A stretch of 64,000 bases of DNA from an uncultured Prevotellaceae bacterium (GTDB taxonomy: Bacteria > Bacteroidota > Bacteroidia > Bacteroidales > Bacteroidaceae): NCBI GenBank assembly GCA_900315095.1, contig OMXS01000004.1, positions 1 through 64,000 on the forward strand, in the 5' to 3' direction. The notes beneath the pieces are model-generated. The model did no database searches and was not told where the DNA came from. It was given only the letters and a program-made list of their open reading frames with translations. This document shows, in pieces, positions 45,271-53,179 of the stretch. The position numbers and the translations under genes are program-made. How positions within the stretch are numbered: the first letter of the stretch is position 1; every line of letters starts with the position of its first letter.

Positions 45271-46386
45271 ATGAAACGTACCCTTCTAACATTGTCGTTG
45301 CTCGCAGTGGCAGCATTGACACAGGTGCTCAAAGCACAGAACCAACAGTATGTGTCGTTCCAGGAAATCAACCAGAAATGGAAAACGCAGGAGATAAAAC
45401 TGCCAAGGAACGTCAGCTCGCCATCGGTGACACAGCTCGTGAGGGCTTTCAACGAGGTGTGGCGCACGGAACCGGGCGACATGGTGGTGCTGAAGACTGA
45501 CAACCCGAAGAAGTTCAAGAAGATGAACAGCGGCATAGATGCTGTTTACTCGGTGGAACAGAGTGCTTCGGGCAACTTCCTGTGGTCTATCGGCGTGGGC
45601 GACGCTCCGTGGATGGAGGCGCGTACATGGATACGCAGTAACGGTCACCGCTTCTTCGCCCTGAACATCAGCGCGCCCGACGCAAGTGAGTCGGTGATGG
45701 CGTTCTATGACTTCAACCCCGACAACAGCATGATGGTGCCCGACACGGGTATCGCTGACGGTCTGGTGCCTGAGACTGAGGTGGGACGGATGTCGATGAA
45801 ACTGAACGAGGAGAGTGACGAGGTTATCGTTAACGAGCATATACCGGGATGGAACAGCGTGCTGGGCACCGTTTATACATGGGACGGCATGAACCTGAAA
45901 CGCGGCGGCACAACGTTCACGGGATTTGCGGATATGATAGCGCAGTATAAAGAGGATGCGGGCGAGTTGCCTAACGACTTCACGAAGTTCGCGCTGGTGG
46001 ACATCGACAGCGACGGCATCCCGGAGCTGTGGCTGCGCACAGAGGACGAGGACGGCGCGTTCTTCTGCATGGGCGGCGATGCTCCGCAGCTCATAGCGAC
46101 AGAGAACTGGAAGATAAAGGGCAATATCTGCCAGCATGGTGTACTGGTGGCGGGCAGCGCCGGCACGGGTGCTTTCTATGCCCACTATGTGCTGCTGGAG
46201 AACAGTAGGGTGGTGGACAACATCCACTATAACGCTACGCTCGACATAAACACCGACGAAATGAGAGTGGAGTACTCGCGCGGCGACAAGGAGATAAGCG
46301 TCGAGGAGGGCGAGAAGGTGACGGCAAAGCTCGGCGAGGCAAGAGAAGTGGAGCCGGTGTGGCATCAGCTTAACATAGAGTATTGA
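45271..46386 (+). CDS. Secreted protein of unknown function
   Basis: 371 residues from ATG 45271, which gives a signal peptide (MKRTLLTLSLLAVAALTQVL) right after the promoter. I recognise no family. Visible features: a charged N-terminal part with PGDMVVLKTDNPKKF, a middle DTGIADGLVPETEVGRM segment and a DIDSDGIPELWLR stretch near 241-253 that resembles an Asp-rich calcium-binding or FG-GAP-like loop. No lipobox or further membrane helix. It stands alone between the glucan locus and the purine gene; a link to the locus is not shown. Confidence 0.75.
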   Translation: MKRTLLTLSLLAVAALTQVLKAQNQQYVSFQEINQKWKTQEIKLPRNVSSPSVTQLVRAFNEVWRTEPGDMVVLKTDNPKKFKKMNSGIDAVYSVEQSASGNFLWSIGVGDAPWMEARTWIRSNGHRFFALNISAPDASESVMAFYDFNPDNSMMVPDTGIADGLVPETEVGRMSMKLNEESDEVIVNEHIPGWNSVLGTVYTWDGMNLKRGGTTFTGFADMIAQYKEDAGELPNDFTKFALVDIDSDGIPELWLRTEDEDGAFFCMGGDAPQLIATENWKIKGNICQHGVLVAGSAGTGAFYAHYVLLENSRVVDNIHYNATLDINTDEMRVEYSRGDKEISVEEGEKVTAKLGEAREVEPVWHQLNIEY

Positions 46387-46387
46387 G

Positions 46388-46496
46388 ATTAATGCATAAT
46401 GCTTAATGCATAATGCATAATGCGTAATGCGTAATGCGTGATGCATAATGCATAATGCTTCGCTCGACCCGTAGGGGCGCTTTTATAGAGCGAAGC
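46388..46496. repeat. TAATGC microrepeats followed by an inverted repeat
   Basis: About eight units of ATAATGC / GTAATGC / TTAATGC, then GCTTCGCTC (46457-46465) and GAGCGAAGC (46488-46496) flanking GACCCGTAGGGGCGC, which recurs with one change near 27572. Confidence 0.85.
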
Positions 46497-46526
46497 GACT
46501 AAAAGAATGCATAGGGCACAGAACAA

Positions 46527-46560
46527 AAAATCCACGAAACATCGTGGATTTTCCTTTTTT
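46527..46560 (+). terminator. Intrinsic terminator after the unknown secreted protein
   Basis: 11-bp perfect stem AAAATCCACGA / TCGTGGATTTT, loop AACA, then CCTTTTTT. Confidence 0.9.
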
Positions 46561-46565
46561 ATTTG

Positions 46566-46573
46566 TAACTTCG
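46566..46573 (+). promoter_or_regulatory. -7 box for the AICAR transformylase gene
   Basis: TAACTTCG followed by C, a one-base variant of TAnnTTTG, 32 nt before the ATG at 46606. It starts 13 nt after the terminator stem. Confidence 0.5.
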
Positions 46574-46605
46574 CACCCTAAAAGAAGAAATCAGACTTTT
46601 TGAGC

Positions 46606-47787
46606 ATGAAAGAATTAGCATTAAAGTACGGTTGCAACCCCAACCAGAAGCCTTCAAGAATATATATGCAGGAAGGCGAGTTACCCATCGAAGTTCTTAA
46701 CGGCCGTCCTGGCTACATCAATTTCCTTGACGCGCTGAACTCTTGGCAGTTGGTGAAGGAACTGAAGGCTGCCACAGGCCTGCCCGCTGCAGCATCGTTC
46801 AAGCATGTGTCGCCTGCAGGCGCTGCAGTAGGTCTGCCCCTGAGCGACACGCTGAAGAAGATTTACTTCGTGGACGACGTGAAGGTGGAACTCTCGCCGA
46901 TAGCATGTGCCTATGCCCGTGCCCGCGGTGCCGACCGCATGAGTTCTTATGGCGACTTCGTTGCGCTGAGCGACACCTGTGACGCTGCTGTGGCTACGCT
47001 GCTGAAACGTGAGGTGAGCGACGGCGTGATTGCTCCCGACTTTACCGAGGAGGCGTTGCAGATACTGCGTGAGAAGCGCAAGGGCACTTATAACGTGATA
47101 AAGATAGACCCCGACTATGTTCCGGCACCGGTGGAGACGAAGCAATGCTTCGGCATCACCTTTGAACAGGGACGCAACGAGATACGTCTGGACGACCCCG
47201 CTCTCTTCGAGAACATCCCCACAAAGAACAAGACATTCAGCGAGGAGGCGCGTCGCGACCTCATCATAGCGCTGATAACATTGAAATATACGCAGAGCAA
47301 CTCGGTATGCTACGTGAAGGACGGACAGGCGATAGGCATCGGCGCTGGTCAGCAGAGCCGCATCCATTGCACTCGTCTCGCGGGCAACAAGGCTGACATC
47401 TGGTGGCTGCGCCAGCATCCGAAGGTGATGTCGCTGCCGTTTGTTGACAACATACGCCGTGCTGACCGCGACAACACTATTGATGTTTACATCAGCGACG
47501 ACTATGACGACGTGCTTCGCGAGGGCACCTGGCAGATGTTCTTCAAGGAGAAGCCGGAACCGCTGACACGCGAGGAGAAGAAGGAGTGGATAGCAAAGAA
47601 CAGCGGCGTGGCGCTGGGCAGCGATGCTTTCTTCCCCTTCGGCGACAACATAGAGCGCGCTCATAAGAGTGGCGTGCAGTATATCGCTCAGGCGGGCGGC
47701 TCGGTGCGCGACGACAATGTTATAGAGACCTGCGACAAGTATGACATCGCTTGCGCTTTCACCGGCGTAAGACTGTTCCACCATTGA
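46606..47787 (+). CDS. Stand-alone AICAR transformylase (PurH C-terminal type)
   Basis: 393 residues from ATG 46606; a TTG two codons earlier is less likely. Catalyses formylation of AICAR in purine synthesis. Motifs: KYGCNPNQKPSRIY, AAASFKHVSPAGAAVGLPLS (with catalytic Lys-His), ACAYARARGADRMSSYGDFV, QSNSVCYVKDGQAIGIGAGQ and SDAFFPFGDNIERAHKSGV. The IMP cyclohydrolase (MGS-like) domain of bifunctional PurH is absent, so IMP closure must be done by another protein. Such short forms are known from Bacteroidetes alongside full-length PurH. Confidence 0.93.
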   Translation: MKELALKYGCNPNQKPSRIYMQEGELPIEVLNGRPGYINFLDALNSWQLVKELKAATGLPAAASFKHVSPAGAAVGLPLSDTLKKIYFVDDVKVELSPIACAYARARGADRMSSYGDFVALSDTCDAAVATLLKREVSDGVIAPDFTEEALQILREKRKGTYNVIKIDPDYVPAPVETKQCFGITFEQGRNEIRLDDPALFENIPTKNKTFSEEARRDLIIALITLKYTQSNSVCYVKDGQAIGIGAGQQSRIHCTRLAGNKADIWWLRQHPKVMSLPFVDNIRRADRDNTIDVYISDDYDDVLREGTWQMFFKEKPEPLTREEKKEWIAKNSGVALGSDAFFPFGDNIERAHKSGVQYIAQAGGSVRDDNVIETCDKYDIACAFTGVRLFHH

Positions 47788-47872
47788 TAATGCATAATGC
47801 TTAATGCATAATGCATAATTTGCAATGCATAATGCGTAATGCGTAATGTGTAATTCGTAATTCGTAATGCTT
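47786..47872. repeat. TAATGC microrepeats upstream of the IVS-type gene
   Basis: Iterations of ATAATGC, TTAATGC, GTAATGC and GTAATTC begin at the purH-type stop codon. The reverse complement of the same unit lies on the other side of the next gene (48244-48278). Confidence 0.9.
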
Positions 47873-47887
47873 GATTAATACGATATA

Positions 47888-48256
47888 ATGAAAAGTAAAG
47901 AAGAGAATATTATAGCGGTCAAAAGTTATGATTTTGCTGTTCGATGCGTAAAACTATATCGATATTTGTGCGCGGAGAAGCATGACAATACTATAGGCAA
48001 GCAACTATTACGCAGCGGAACAAGCATTGGATCTAATGTCAAAGAAGCTTTGCGTGGTTACACGAAAGCAGACTTTGTCGCAAAAATGAGTATCTCGCTT
48101 AAAGAAGCCAGTGAAACAGAATTTTGGTTAGAACTATTACGTGATACAGAATATATTACTGAAAGTCAGGCTCAAAGCATGTTAACTGATTGCGTCGAGA
48201 TCATTAAACTTCTTATGGCAATTACCAAAACTGCACAAGAATCAATTAAGCATTAA
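47888..48256 (+). CDS. Four-helix-bundle protein (23S rRNA IVS type)
   Basis: 122 residues. Matches the small four-helix proteins first seen in intervening sequences of 23S rRNA genes: AVRCVKLYRYLCAEKHDN, KQLLRSGTSIGSNVKEALRG (family signature, residues 38-57), FVAKMSISLKEASETEFWLE and a last helix LTDCVEIIKLLMAI. Molecular role unknown. The gene is clearly more AT-rich than its neighbours and its last codons (IKH, stop) are made of the downstream microrepeat. This and the inverted repeats on both sides suggest acquisition as a unit. Confidence 0.9.
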   Translation: MKSKEENIIAVKSYDFAVRCVKLYRYLCAEKHDNTIGKQLLRSGTSIGSNVKEALRGYTKADFVAKMSISLKEASETEFWLELLRDTEYITESQAQSMLTDCVEIIKLLMAITKTAQESIKH

Positions 48257-48278
48257 GCATTACGCATTAAGCATTAAG
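48244..48278. repeat. Inverted TAATGC microrepeats downstream of the IVS-type gene
   Basis: Reads as four GCATTAA/GCATTACG-type units, i.e. the reverse complement of the upstream array; overlaps the 3' end of the gene. Confidence 0.9.
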
Positions 48279-48282
48279 AAAT

Positions 48283-48477
48283 ATGGAAGACGATTTTCAG
48301 AGTATCCTCGAGCGAGGCATAAACTTTGGCAAGGGCGGGCAGAAGAAGTCCGACTCTGACAAGGTGAAGACCAAAGCGAAGAAAAAGAAGTATATCACCG
48401 GTGCTCACGGTAGCGGCTCGGCCATGCAAAAGGCGAAGTATCGTGAGCAGAGGGCGAATAGGCATAAGGGCAAGTGA
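48283..48477 (+). CDS. Small basic protein, function unknown
   Basis: 64 residues, start MEDDFQSILERGINFGKGG. After an acidic N-terminus it is strongly basic (DKVKTKAKKKKYITGAHGSG, KAKYREQRANRHKGK), likely disordered and perhaps nucleic-acid or ribosome binding. No signal peptide. Begins 4 nt after the microrepeats and ends before a terminator. Confidence 0.7.
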   Translation: MEDDFQSILERGINFGKGGQKKSDSDKVKTKAKKKKYITGAHGSGSAMQKAKYREQRANRHKGK

Positions 48478-48502
48478 GGATAGACATAAAGACAGATATA
48501 AT

Positions 48503-48544
48503 AAAGAGATAAGAACATAAAGTTTTTTATGTCCTTATCTCTTT
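48503..48544. terminator. Bidirectional terminator between convergent genes
   Basis: Stem AAAGAGATAAG plus ACATAA against TTATGT plus CTTATCTCTTT, with one bulged base on each side. Nested AGACATAAAGACA / TTTATGTCT repeats flank it. It separates the small basic gene (plus) from the esterase gene (minus). Confidence 0.8.
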
Positions 48545-48582
48545 ATGTTCCCAAAATTACTTTATGTCTTTTTGTCTAATAA

Positions 48583-49812
48583 CTAGAAAATCATCTGTGC
48601 AAACTCCGTGAGATAGATGCGCCAGTTGCGCCAGATATGTCCGCCTTCGGTCTCGCGGTATTTGTAAGCATATCCTTTCTCGTCGAGATAACGGCGGAGG
48701 TCAGAGTTTTGCTGATAAAGGAAATCTGTCTTTCCGATGGCAATCCAGTAGAGAGCGGGCTTGCCTTGGAATAGTTTTTGAAGCTCTCCCTGCACCTGTT
48801 GGTTTTTCTTCAGCATGTCATAGAAAGGAGTGTTGCGGTCTCCCGATGTCCCTATGTGGAGTCCGGCAGAGAACAGTCCAATGTAATTGAATGTGTCAGG
48901 ATAGCGTTTCGACACAGCGAAGGAGTGTCCGCCACCCATAGACAGACCGCAGATGGCGCGGTGCTGCTTGTCTGCCTTCACCTTGTAGTGACTCTCTACG
49001 TATTTCACGATGTCCATGAAACTCTCGTCCATGCTTGCCTTTGCTTTCTCTCGTGGTGAAGTGCTCATTGCCATCGACGGCTGGAACATGCCTGCTGACG
49101 AAGCCCCTGGCGATGCCTGTTGAGTCATGTTGCCGTTAGGCATCACCACAACCATTGGCTTTGCCTTGCCTGATGCAATGAGGTTGTCCATGATCTGTGC
49201 CGTGCGTCCCAGCGTTGTCCATGCGTCTTCATCACCGCCGGCACCGTGCAGGAGATACAGCACGGGATAGTCCTTGCCCTTGTCATAGCCTGCCGGAGTG
49301 TATATCGTCATGCGGCGCTGCATTCCTAGCGTCGGGCTGTCGTACCACACCTTTGCCACATCGCCGTGAGGCACTTCGCGCACGCTGTACAGGTCGCCCT
49401 TGTCGCCCGCCTTTTCAGATATGATGAAGATGTTTGTCAGCGATGCCACGTCGCGGTTCACATAGACGTTGGCGAGGTCGAGTGCCTGCTGACCGTCGAT
49501 GTTCAGCGAGTAGGAGTAGAGTTCCGGAAGAAGTTTCTCGGTGGTGTACGACCACACGCCCTTGTCGTTCTTCGTCAGTTGTGCCACTCCTGGCGCGTCC
49601 ATCTCGCCCATAGGTGTGTTTACTTTGCGCTGTGGCAGGAAGTCGCCAGTCACTGTTACCGCCTTAGCCTGCGGTGCGAGGATGTTGAATGTCACGGTGT
49701 TGTCGGCATTCACTACGGGTGATTTCACGTCGGTGCCGCTCCACAGGGCCTCCTGTGCGCTTGCAGCCATCGCACTTGCTGCGATTAATGAAATAAGAAC
49801 AAGTTTTCTCAT
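48583..49812 (-). CDS. Secreted CE1-type esterase with N-terminal sandwich domain
   Basis: 409 residues from the ATG whose complement is at 49810-49812; a longer in-frame opening is rejected because MRKLVLISLIAASAMAASAQ is a signal peptide downstream of the promoter. Residues about 25-125 are an early-set (CBM48-like) domain (TVTFNILAPQAKAVTVTGDF). The alpha/beta hydrolase follows: DYPVLYLLHGAGGDEDAWTT, MVVVMPNGN, nucleophile elbow GLSMGGG and His in EGGHIWRNWR. This layout is that of feruloyl or acetyl-xylan esterases. It would complement the GH43 enzyme, but the substrate is inference. Confidence 0.9.
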   Translation of the reverse strand: MRKLVLISLIAASAMAASAQEALWSGTDVKSPVVNADNTVTFNILAPQAKAVTVTGDFLPQRKVNTPMGEMDAPGVAQLTKNDKGVWSYTTEKLLPELYSYSLNIDGQQALDLANVYVNRDVASLTNIFIISEKAGDKGDLYSVREVPHGDVAKVWYDSPTLGMQRRMTIYTPAGYDKGKDYPVLYLLHGAGGDEDAWTTLGRTAQIMDNLIASGKAKPMVVVMPNGNMTQQASPGASSAGMFQPSMAMSTSPREKAKASMDESFMDIVKYVESHYKVKADKQHRAICGLSMGGGHSFAVSKRYPDTFNYIGLFSAGLHIGTSGDRNTPFYDMLKKNQQVQGELQKLFQGKPALYWIAIGKTDFLYQQNSDLRRYLDEKGYAYKYRETEGGHIWRNWRIYLTEFAQMIF

Positions 49813-49840
49813 AAGAAATGATGTTATGTTAGTAGTTTCT

Positions 49841-49872
49841 GCAAAAGTACTAAATAAAATGGTTATTTGCAA
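49841..49872 (-). promoter_or_regulatory. Promoter of the esterase gene
   Basis: On the minus strand TACTTTTGC (49841-49849) and TTG (49870-49872), spacer 20 nt; 28 nt before the start. Confidence 0.7.
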
Positions 49873-49964
49873 GATGAATGTTACAAAATGCAGAAATACT
49901 TTTTCAGAGCAAATGATAAACGCTCTGTTTTGTCCTTTTCTAACATTAAAAAATGTTGCAACTC

Positions 49965-49995
49965 TTTGATAAGAGAAAATAAAATAGTAATTTTG
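49965..49995 (+). promoter_or_regulatory. Promoter of the aldolase gene
   Basis: TTTG 49965-49968 and TAATTTTG 49988-49995 followed by C, spacer 19 nt; 58 nt before the ATG. Divergent from the esterase promoter. Confidence 0.8.
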
Positions 49996-50053
49996 CAAAC
50001 ACTAAAAGGGAAATGTCGAAAGAGATTCAACTTTTTAAATAAATAGTTTTATT

Positions 50054-51058
50054 ATGGTAAATTACAAAGATCTTGGTCTTGTGAACACCCGCGAGATGTT
50101 CAAGAAGGCCGTTGCAGGTGGTTATGCTATCCCCGCATTCAACTTCAACACAATGGAGCAGATGCAGGCTATCGTACAGGCTGCCGTAGAGACAAAGTCT
50201 CCTGTTATCATGCAGGTTTCTAAGGGTGCCCGCAACTATGCTAACGCTACTATCCTCCGCTACATGGCAGAGGGTGCTGTGGCTTATGCTAAGGAACTGG
50301 GTTGCGAGAAGCCTGAAATCGTTCTTCACCTCGACCACGGTGACAGTTTTGAGATTTGCAAGGACTGCATCGACAGCGGTTTCTCAAGCGTGATGTTCGA
50401 CGGTTCTGCTCTTCCTTACGAGGAGAACATCAAGATTACACGCCAGGTTGTAGAGTATGCTCACAAGTACGATGTGACAGTTGAGGCAGAGCTCGGCGTG
50501 CTCGCTGGTGTTGAGGACGACGTTGTTGCTGAGGAGTCTCACTACACAAAGCCAGAGGAAGTTATTGACTTTGCTACACGCACAGGTTGCGACTCGCTGG
50601 CTATCTCTATCGGTACCAGCCACGGTGCATATAAGTTCAAGCCAGAGCAGTGCACACGCGACCCGAAGACTGGAAAACTCGTTCCTCCTCCATTGGCATT
50701 CGACGTGCTGCATGAGATTGAGGAGAAGCTGCCAGGATTCCCCATCGTGCTTCACGGCTCTTCTTCTGTACCACAGGACGAGGTTGACACCATCAACAAG
50801 TACGGCGGCAACCTGCCCGACGCAGTAGGTATTCCTGAAGAGCAGCTGCGTGAGGCTTCTAAGAGCGCTGTATGCAAGATCAACATCGACTCTGACAGCC
50901 GTCTTGCAATGACTGCTGCTGTTCGCAAGTATCTGGCTGAGCACCCAGACCACTTCGACCCACGTCAGTATCTGAAGCCAGCTCGTGAGAACATGAAGAA
51001 GATGTACATCCACAAGATTGTTGATGTGCTCGGTTCTGACGGCAAGCTCGCTTGCTAA
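50054..51058 (+). CDS. fbaA: Class II fructose-bisphosphate aldolase
   Basis: 334 residues. Zinc-dependent cleavage of fructose-1,6-bisphosphate in glycolysis and the reverse in gluconeogenesis. Motifs: NTREMFKKAVAGGYAIPAFN, HLDHGDSFEICKDCIDSGF (zinc His and catalytic Asp), VEAELGVLAGVEDDV, SIGTSHGAYKF and VLHGSSSVPQ. Well-used codons, own promoter and strong terminator fit a highly expressed gene. Confidence 0.97.
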   Translation: MVNYKDLGLVNTREMFKKAVAGGYAIPAFNFNTMEQMQAIVQAAVETKSPVIMQVSKGARNYANATILRYMAEGAVAYAKELGCEKPEIVLHLDHGDSFEICKDCIDSGFSSVMFDGSALPYEENIKITRQVVEYAHKYDVTVEAELGVLAGVEDDVVAEESHYTKPEEVIDFATRTGCDSLAISIGTSHGAYKFKPEQCTRDPKTGKLVPPPLAFDVLHEIEEKLPGFPIVLHGSSSVPQDEVDTINKYGGNLPDAVGIPEEQLREASKSAVCKINIDSDSRLAMTAAVRKYLAEHPDHFDPRQYLKPARENMKKMYIHKIVDVLGSDGKLAC

Positions 51059-51098
51059 TAAAGTGTGAAATACATCGGCCTAAGCGGCTGAAACGACT

Positions 51099-51129
51099 AA
51101 TCCCTGTGCCTTATGGCGCAGGGATTTTT
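51099..51129 (+). terminator. Intrinsic terminator of the aldolase gene
   Basis: 12-bp stem AATCCCTGTGCC / GGCGCAGGGATT (one G-T pair), loop TTAT, followed by TTTT. Confidence 0.92.
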
Positions 51130-51210
51130 GATGTATAGCAGGGATAATGATGTGCTTTATTTATATCCTGATATGACCTTCTAGGAAACATTCTTGTCGC
51201 AGATAACAAT

Positions 51211-51243
51211 ATGGGGCCCCCTGCATCACGCAGCAAGCCCCAT
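51211..51243 (-). terminator. Terminator of the minus-strand DUF4831-type operon
   Basis: ATGGGGC / GCCCCAT stem with an inner CTGC / GCAG pair, 55 nt beyond the last stop. Only a weak T-run, so call is tentative. Confidence 0.55.
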
Positions 51244-51297
51244 CGTGTTTTCGTAATACTTCGATAAAAGGTAGGTTGTTAGTTAGTATATTAGCGA

Positions 51298-52389
51298 TTA
51301 TTTCTTGATTAGTTCTGTTTCAATCTTCTCCACAGCACCTGTGGTGGGCTCTAATGTCAGTTCTGTGCGCATCTTCTTGCTGAAGAGGTCGCCGCTGAGG
51401 TTTAGCAGCGTGCCGAACTGTGCTGCCCAGAACTCGTATGGAGATGCTGTTTGTCCGCTGAGTGCAGCCTCAGATATAGGAAGAGTGGTTATTGTGGCAC
51501 GTGCCTTGCCCGGCAACACCACGCGCAGCCCGATGTCGTCCTTGCTCGGCTTTGTGTTGTCGAGCGGTGTCTCGGGTGCCGGCATCTGGTCTTGAAGGTT
51601 CTCTATATTAATATAATAAGGTGTACCTGCAAGGTCATCGGCATCGAGCATACCCAGTTTTTCCGAGAAACGGAAAAGAACACGGTCGCTGACATCGCCC
51701 GTTGGCACAAAGCGTATCACGCTCTGGAGGGTGTCACACACCTTCGTTCCGCAGAACATCTGCAGCAATGCCTCCTCCTGTGTGTCAAGTTGCTTCAGCA
51801 TCAAGCGCATCTGCTCACCGTCCTTGGGCATGAAATCGGCTTGTCCGCGAGTCAGTTCGTTGCGGCTGTCACGGATATCATATATCTCATGTGCCGTTAG
51901 TTCGGCCATCTTCGCCTTGCTTCCCGCAGCCAGAATCTCCTGATTCATGAACTGTCTCGGGTCTTTGGGTGCAGGCTTCTTCCATGGGGTGAACGGCACG
52001 AACTCCTTCTCTGCCCTGCCTGTGGTGTTTATTGCAGAGAGTACACCATTGCGGTTTATCTCTGCGTGGTTGATGCTGTGTTTCGCATCTGCCTGCAGCA
52101 CGAAATGCCGAGCAGTGTCTCGAGTCGCTTCGGTAGCAATGGAGATGCTCACAATTTTGTAACTCACGCTCTTCTCTTGTGCGGCATCGCTTTTCTTTAG
52201 GTATCTGTCGGCGTAGATGCACAGTTCGCCTGGTGTCACCGTGGTCTTCTCCATGAGGACACTAAGTCTTAGTGCTGTCTTCGGCAGGAAGTAAGAGTAA
52301 CCCTCTTGTGTCTGTTCTGTTTGCTGTGCTTTTGCCGTAGATGAAAACAACACCGCGGCAAAAGTGATGGCAGCAAAGGTTTTGTTCAT
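51298..52389 (-). CDS. DUF4831-type secreted protein, long form
   Basis: 363 residues with signal peptide (MNKTFAAITFAAVLFSSTAKAQ). Family features: SYFLPKTALRLSVLMEKTTV near residues 32-51, a central TAHEIYDIRDSRNELTRG segment with EEALLQMFCGTK, then VIRFVPTGDVSDRVLFRFSE and a C-terminal YEFWAAQFGTLLNLSGDLF. I match it to DUF4831 of Bacteroidetes; function unknown. Last gene of a three-gene minus-strand operon (nnr, short paralogue, this gene). Confidence 0.8.
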   Translation of the reverse strand: MNKTFAAITFAAVLFSSTAKAQQTEQTQEGYSYFLPKTALRLSVLMEKTTVTPGELCIYADRYLKKSDAAQEKSVSYKIVSISIATEATRDTARHFVLQADAKHSINHAEINRNGVLSAINTTGRAEKEFVPFTPWKKPAPKDPRQFMNQEILAAGSKAKMAELTAHEIYDIRDSRNELTRGQADFMPKDGEQMRLMLKQLDTQEEALLQMFCGTKVCDTLQSVIRFVPTGDVSDRVLFRFSEKLGMLDADDLAGTPYYINIENLQDQMPAPETPLDNTKPSKDDIGLRVVLPGKARATITTLPISEAALSGQTASPYEFWAAQFGTLLNLSGDLFSKKMRTELTLEPTTGAVEKIETELIKK

Positions 52390-52406
52390 TATTCTTTTTG
52401 TTTATG

Positions 52407-53153
52407 CTATTTCAGTAACCTGATTTCTCCAGTCTTTGGGTTCATCTCCAGAGAATACTTAGGAGACTTTTTCTTTCCTTTAAGGAAATACTGCTTGTCG
52501 AGAGCCTCCACGCGGCCATACTGTCCTGCATAGAACTCGTGGCTTGCTACGAGGCGCTTGCCCTTCTCGATGGTCAGCGTAATCTTGCCTGGCAGGTTCA
52601 CCAGAATGTTAGCATTGTCCTTGCCTGCCTTGTTAAGAGGCACTGTTGCCTGCGGGTCGTATACTTCCTTCTCATCCTTTATCGTGATGTAGTATGTGCT
52701 GTCGGCAACGCCTTCACCGCTCAACACGCCCTGTTTCTCGGAGAGGTGGCAAATAGGATATCTCTTAACGTCGCCATTTGGCACATATCTGTACTCCACC
52801 TCTATAGTGTCTTTTCCTGCTTTAGGCAATGCCTTTGCTGGTTTTGGCGCTGCAATCTTGTCTTCGCTGCCTTTGGTGTTTACTCCGAGCAATATGCCGT
52901 CGGCAGTCTTTGAAATGTAATTAATGGTGTGCTTCTTGTCAACTACTGCCTCGTAGTGCTTTGTCTCGTCAGGAATTCCGTAAGACTGGCTTCTAACACT
53001 GATGAAACTATAGTCAACATTACCATCTTTAACGTCCCTTTGAACTTCAAAAATAAAGCTGATACCAGTCTTTGGGAGGTAATAATCATTGCTTTGTGCC
53101 ATTGCACCTGTGGTGAAAAGCACGGCGATTGCTGATAAGATTAATTTTTTCAT
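52407..53153 (-). CDS. DUF4831-like secreted protein, short paralogue
   Basis: 248 residues from the ATG at 53151-53153 (complement), a signal-peptide start (MKKLILSAIAVLFTTGAMAQ). Shares with the long form the opening YYLPKTGISFIFEVQR, the VDKKHTINYISKTADGILLGV strand, RYVPNGDVKRYPICHLSEKQ and the end ASHEFYAGQYGRVEALDKQY, but lacks about 90 central residues including the IYDIRDSRNELTRG segment. A diverged tandem duplicate 17 nt upstream of the long form. Confidence 0.8.
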   Translation of the reverse strand: MKKLILSAIAVLFTTGAMAQSNDYYLPKTGISFIFEVQRDVKDGNVDYSFISVRSQSYGIPDETKHYEAVVDKKHTINYISKTADGILLGVNTKGSEDKIAAPKPAKALPKAGKDTIEVEYRYVPNGDVKRYPICHLSEKQGVLSGEGVADSTYYITIKDEKEVYDPQATVPLNKAGKDNANILVNLPGKITLTIEKGKRLVASHEFYAGQYGRVEALDKQYFLKGKKKSPKYSLEMNPKTGEIRLLK

Positions 53154-53179
53154 GTCGTTTATTGTTTGGTTGTTTAATG

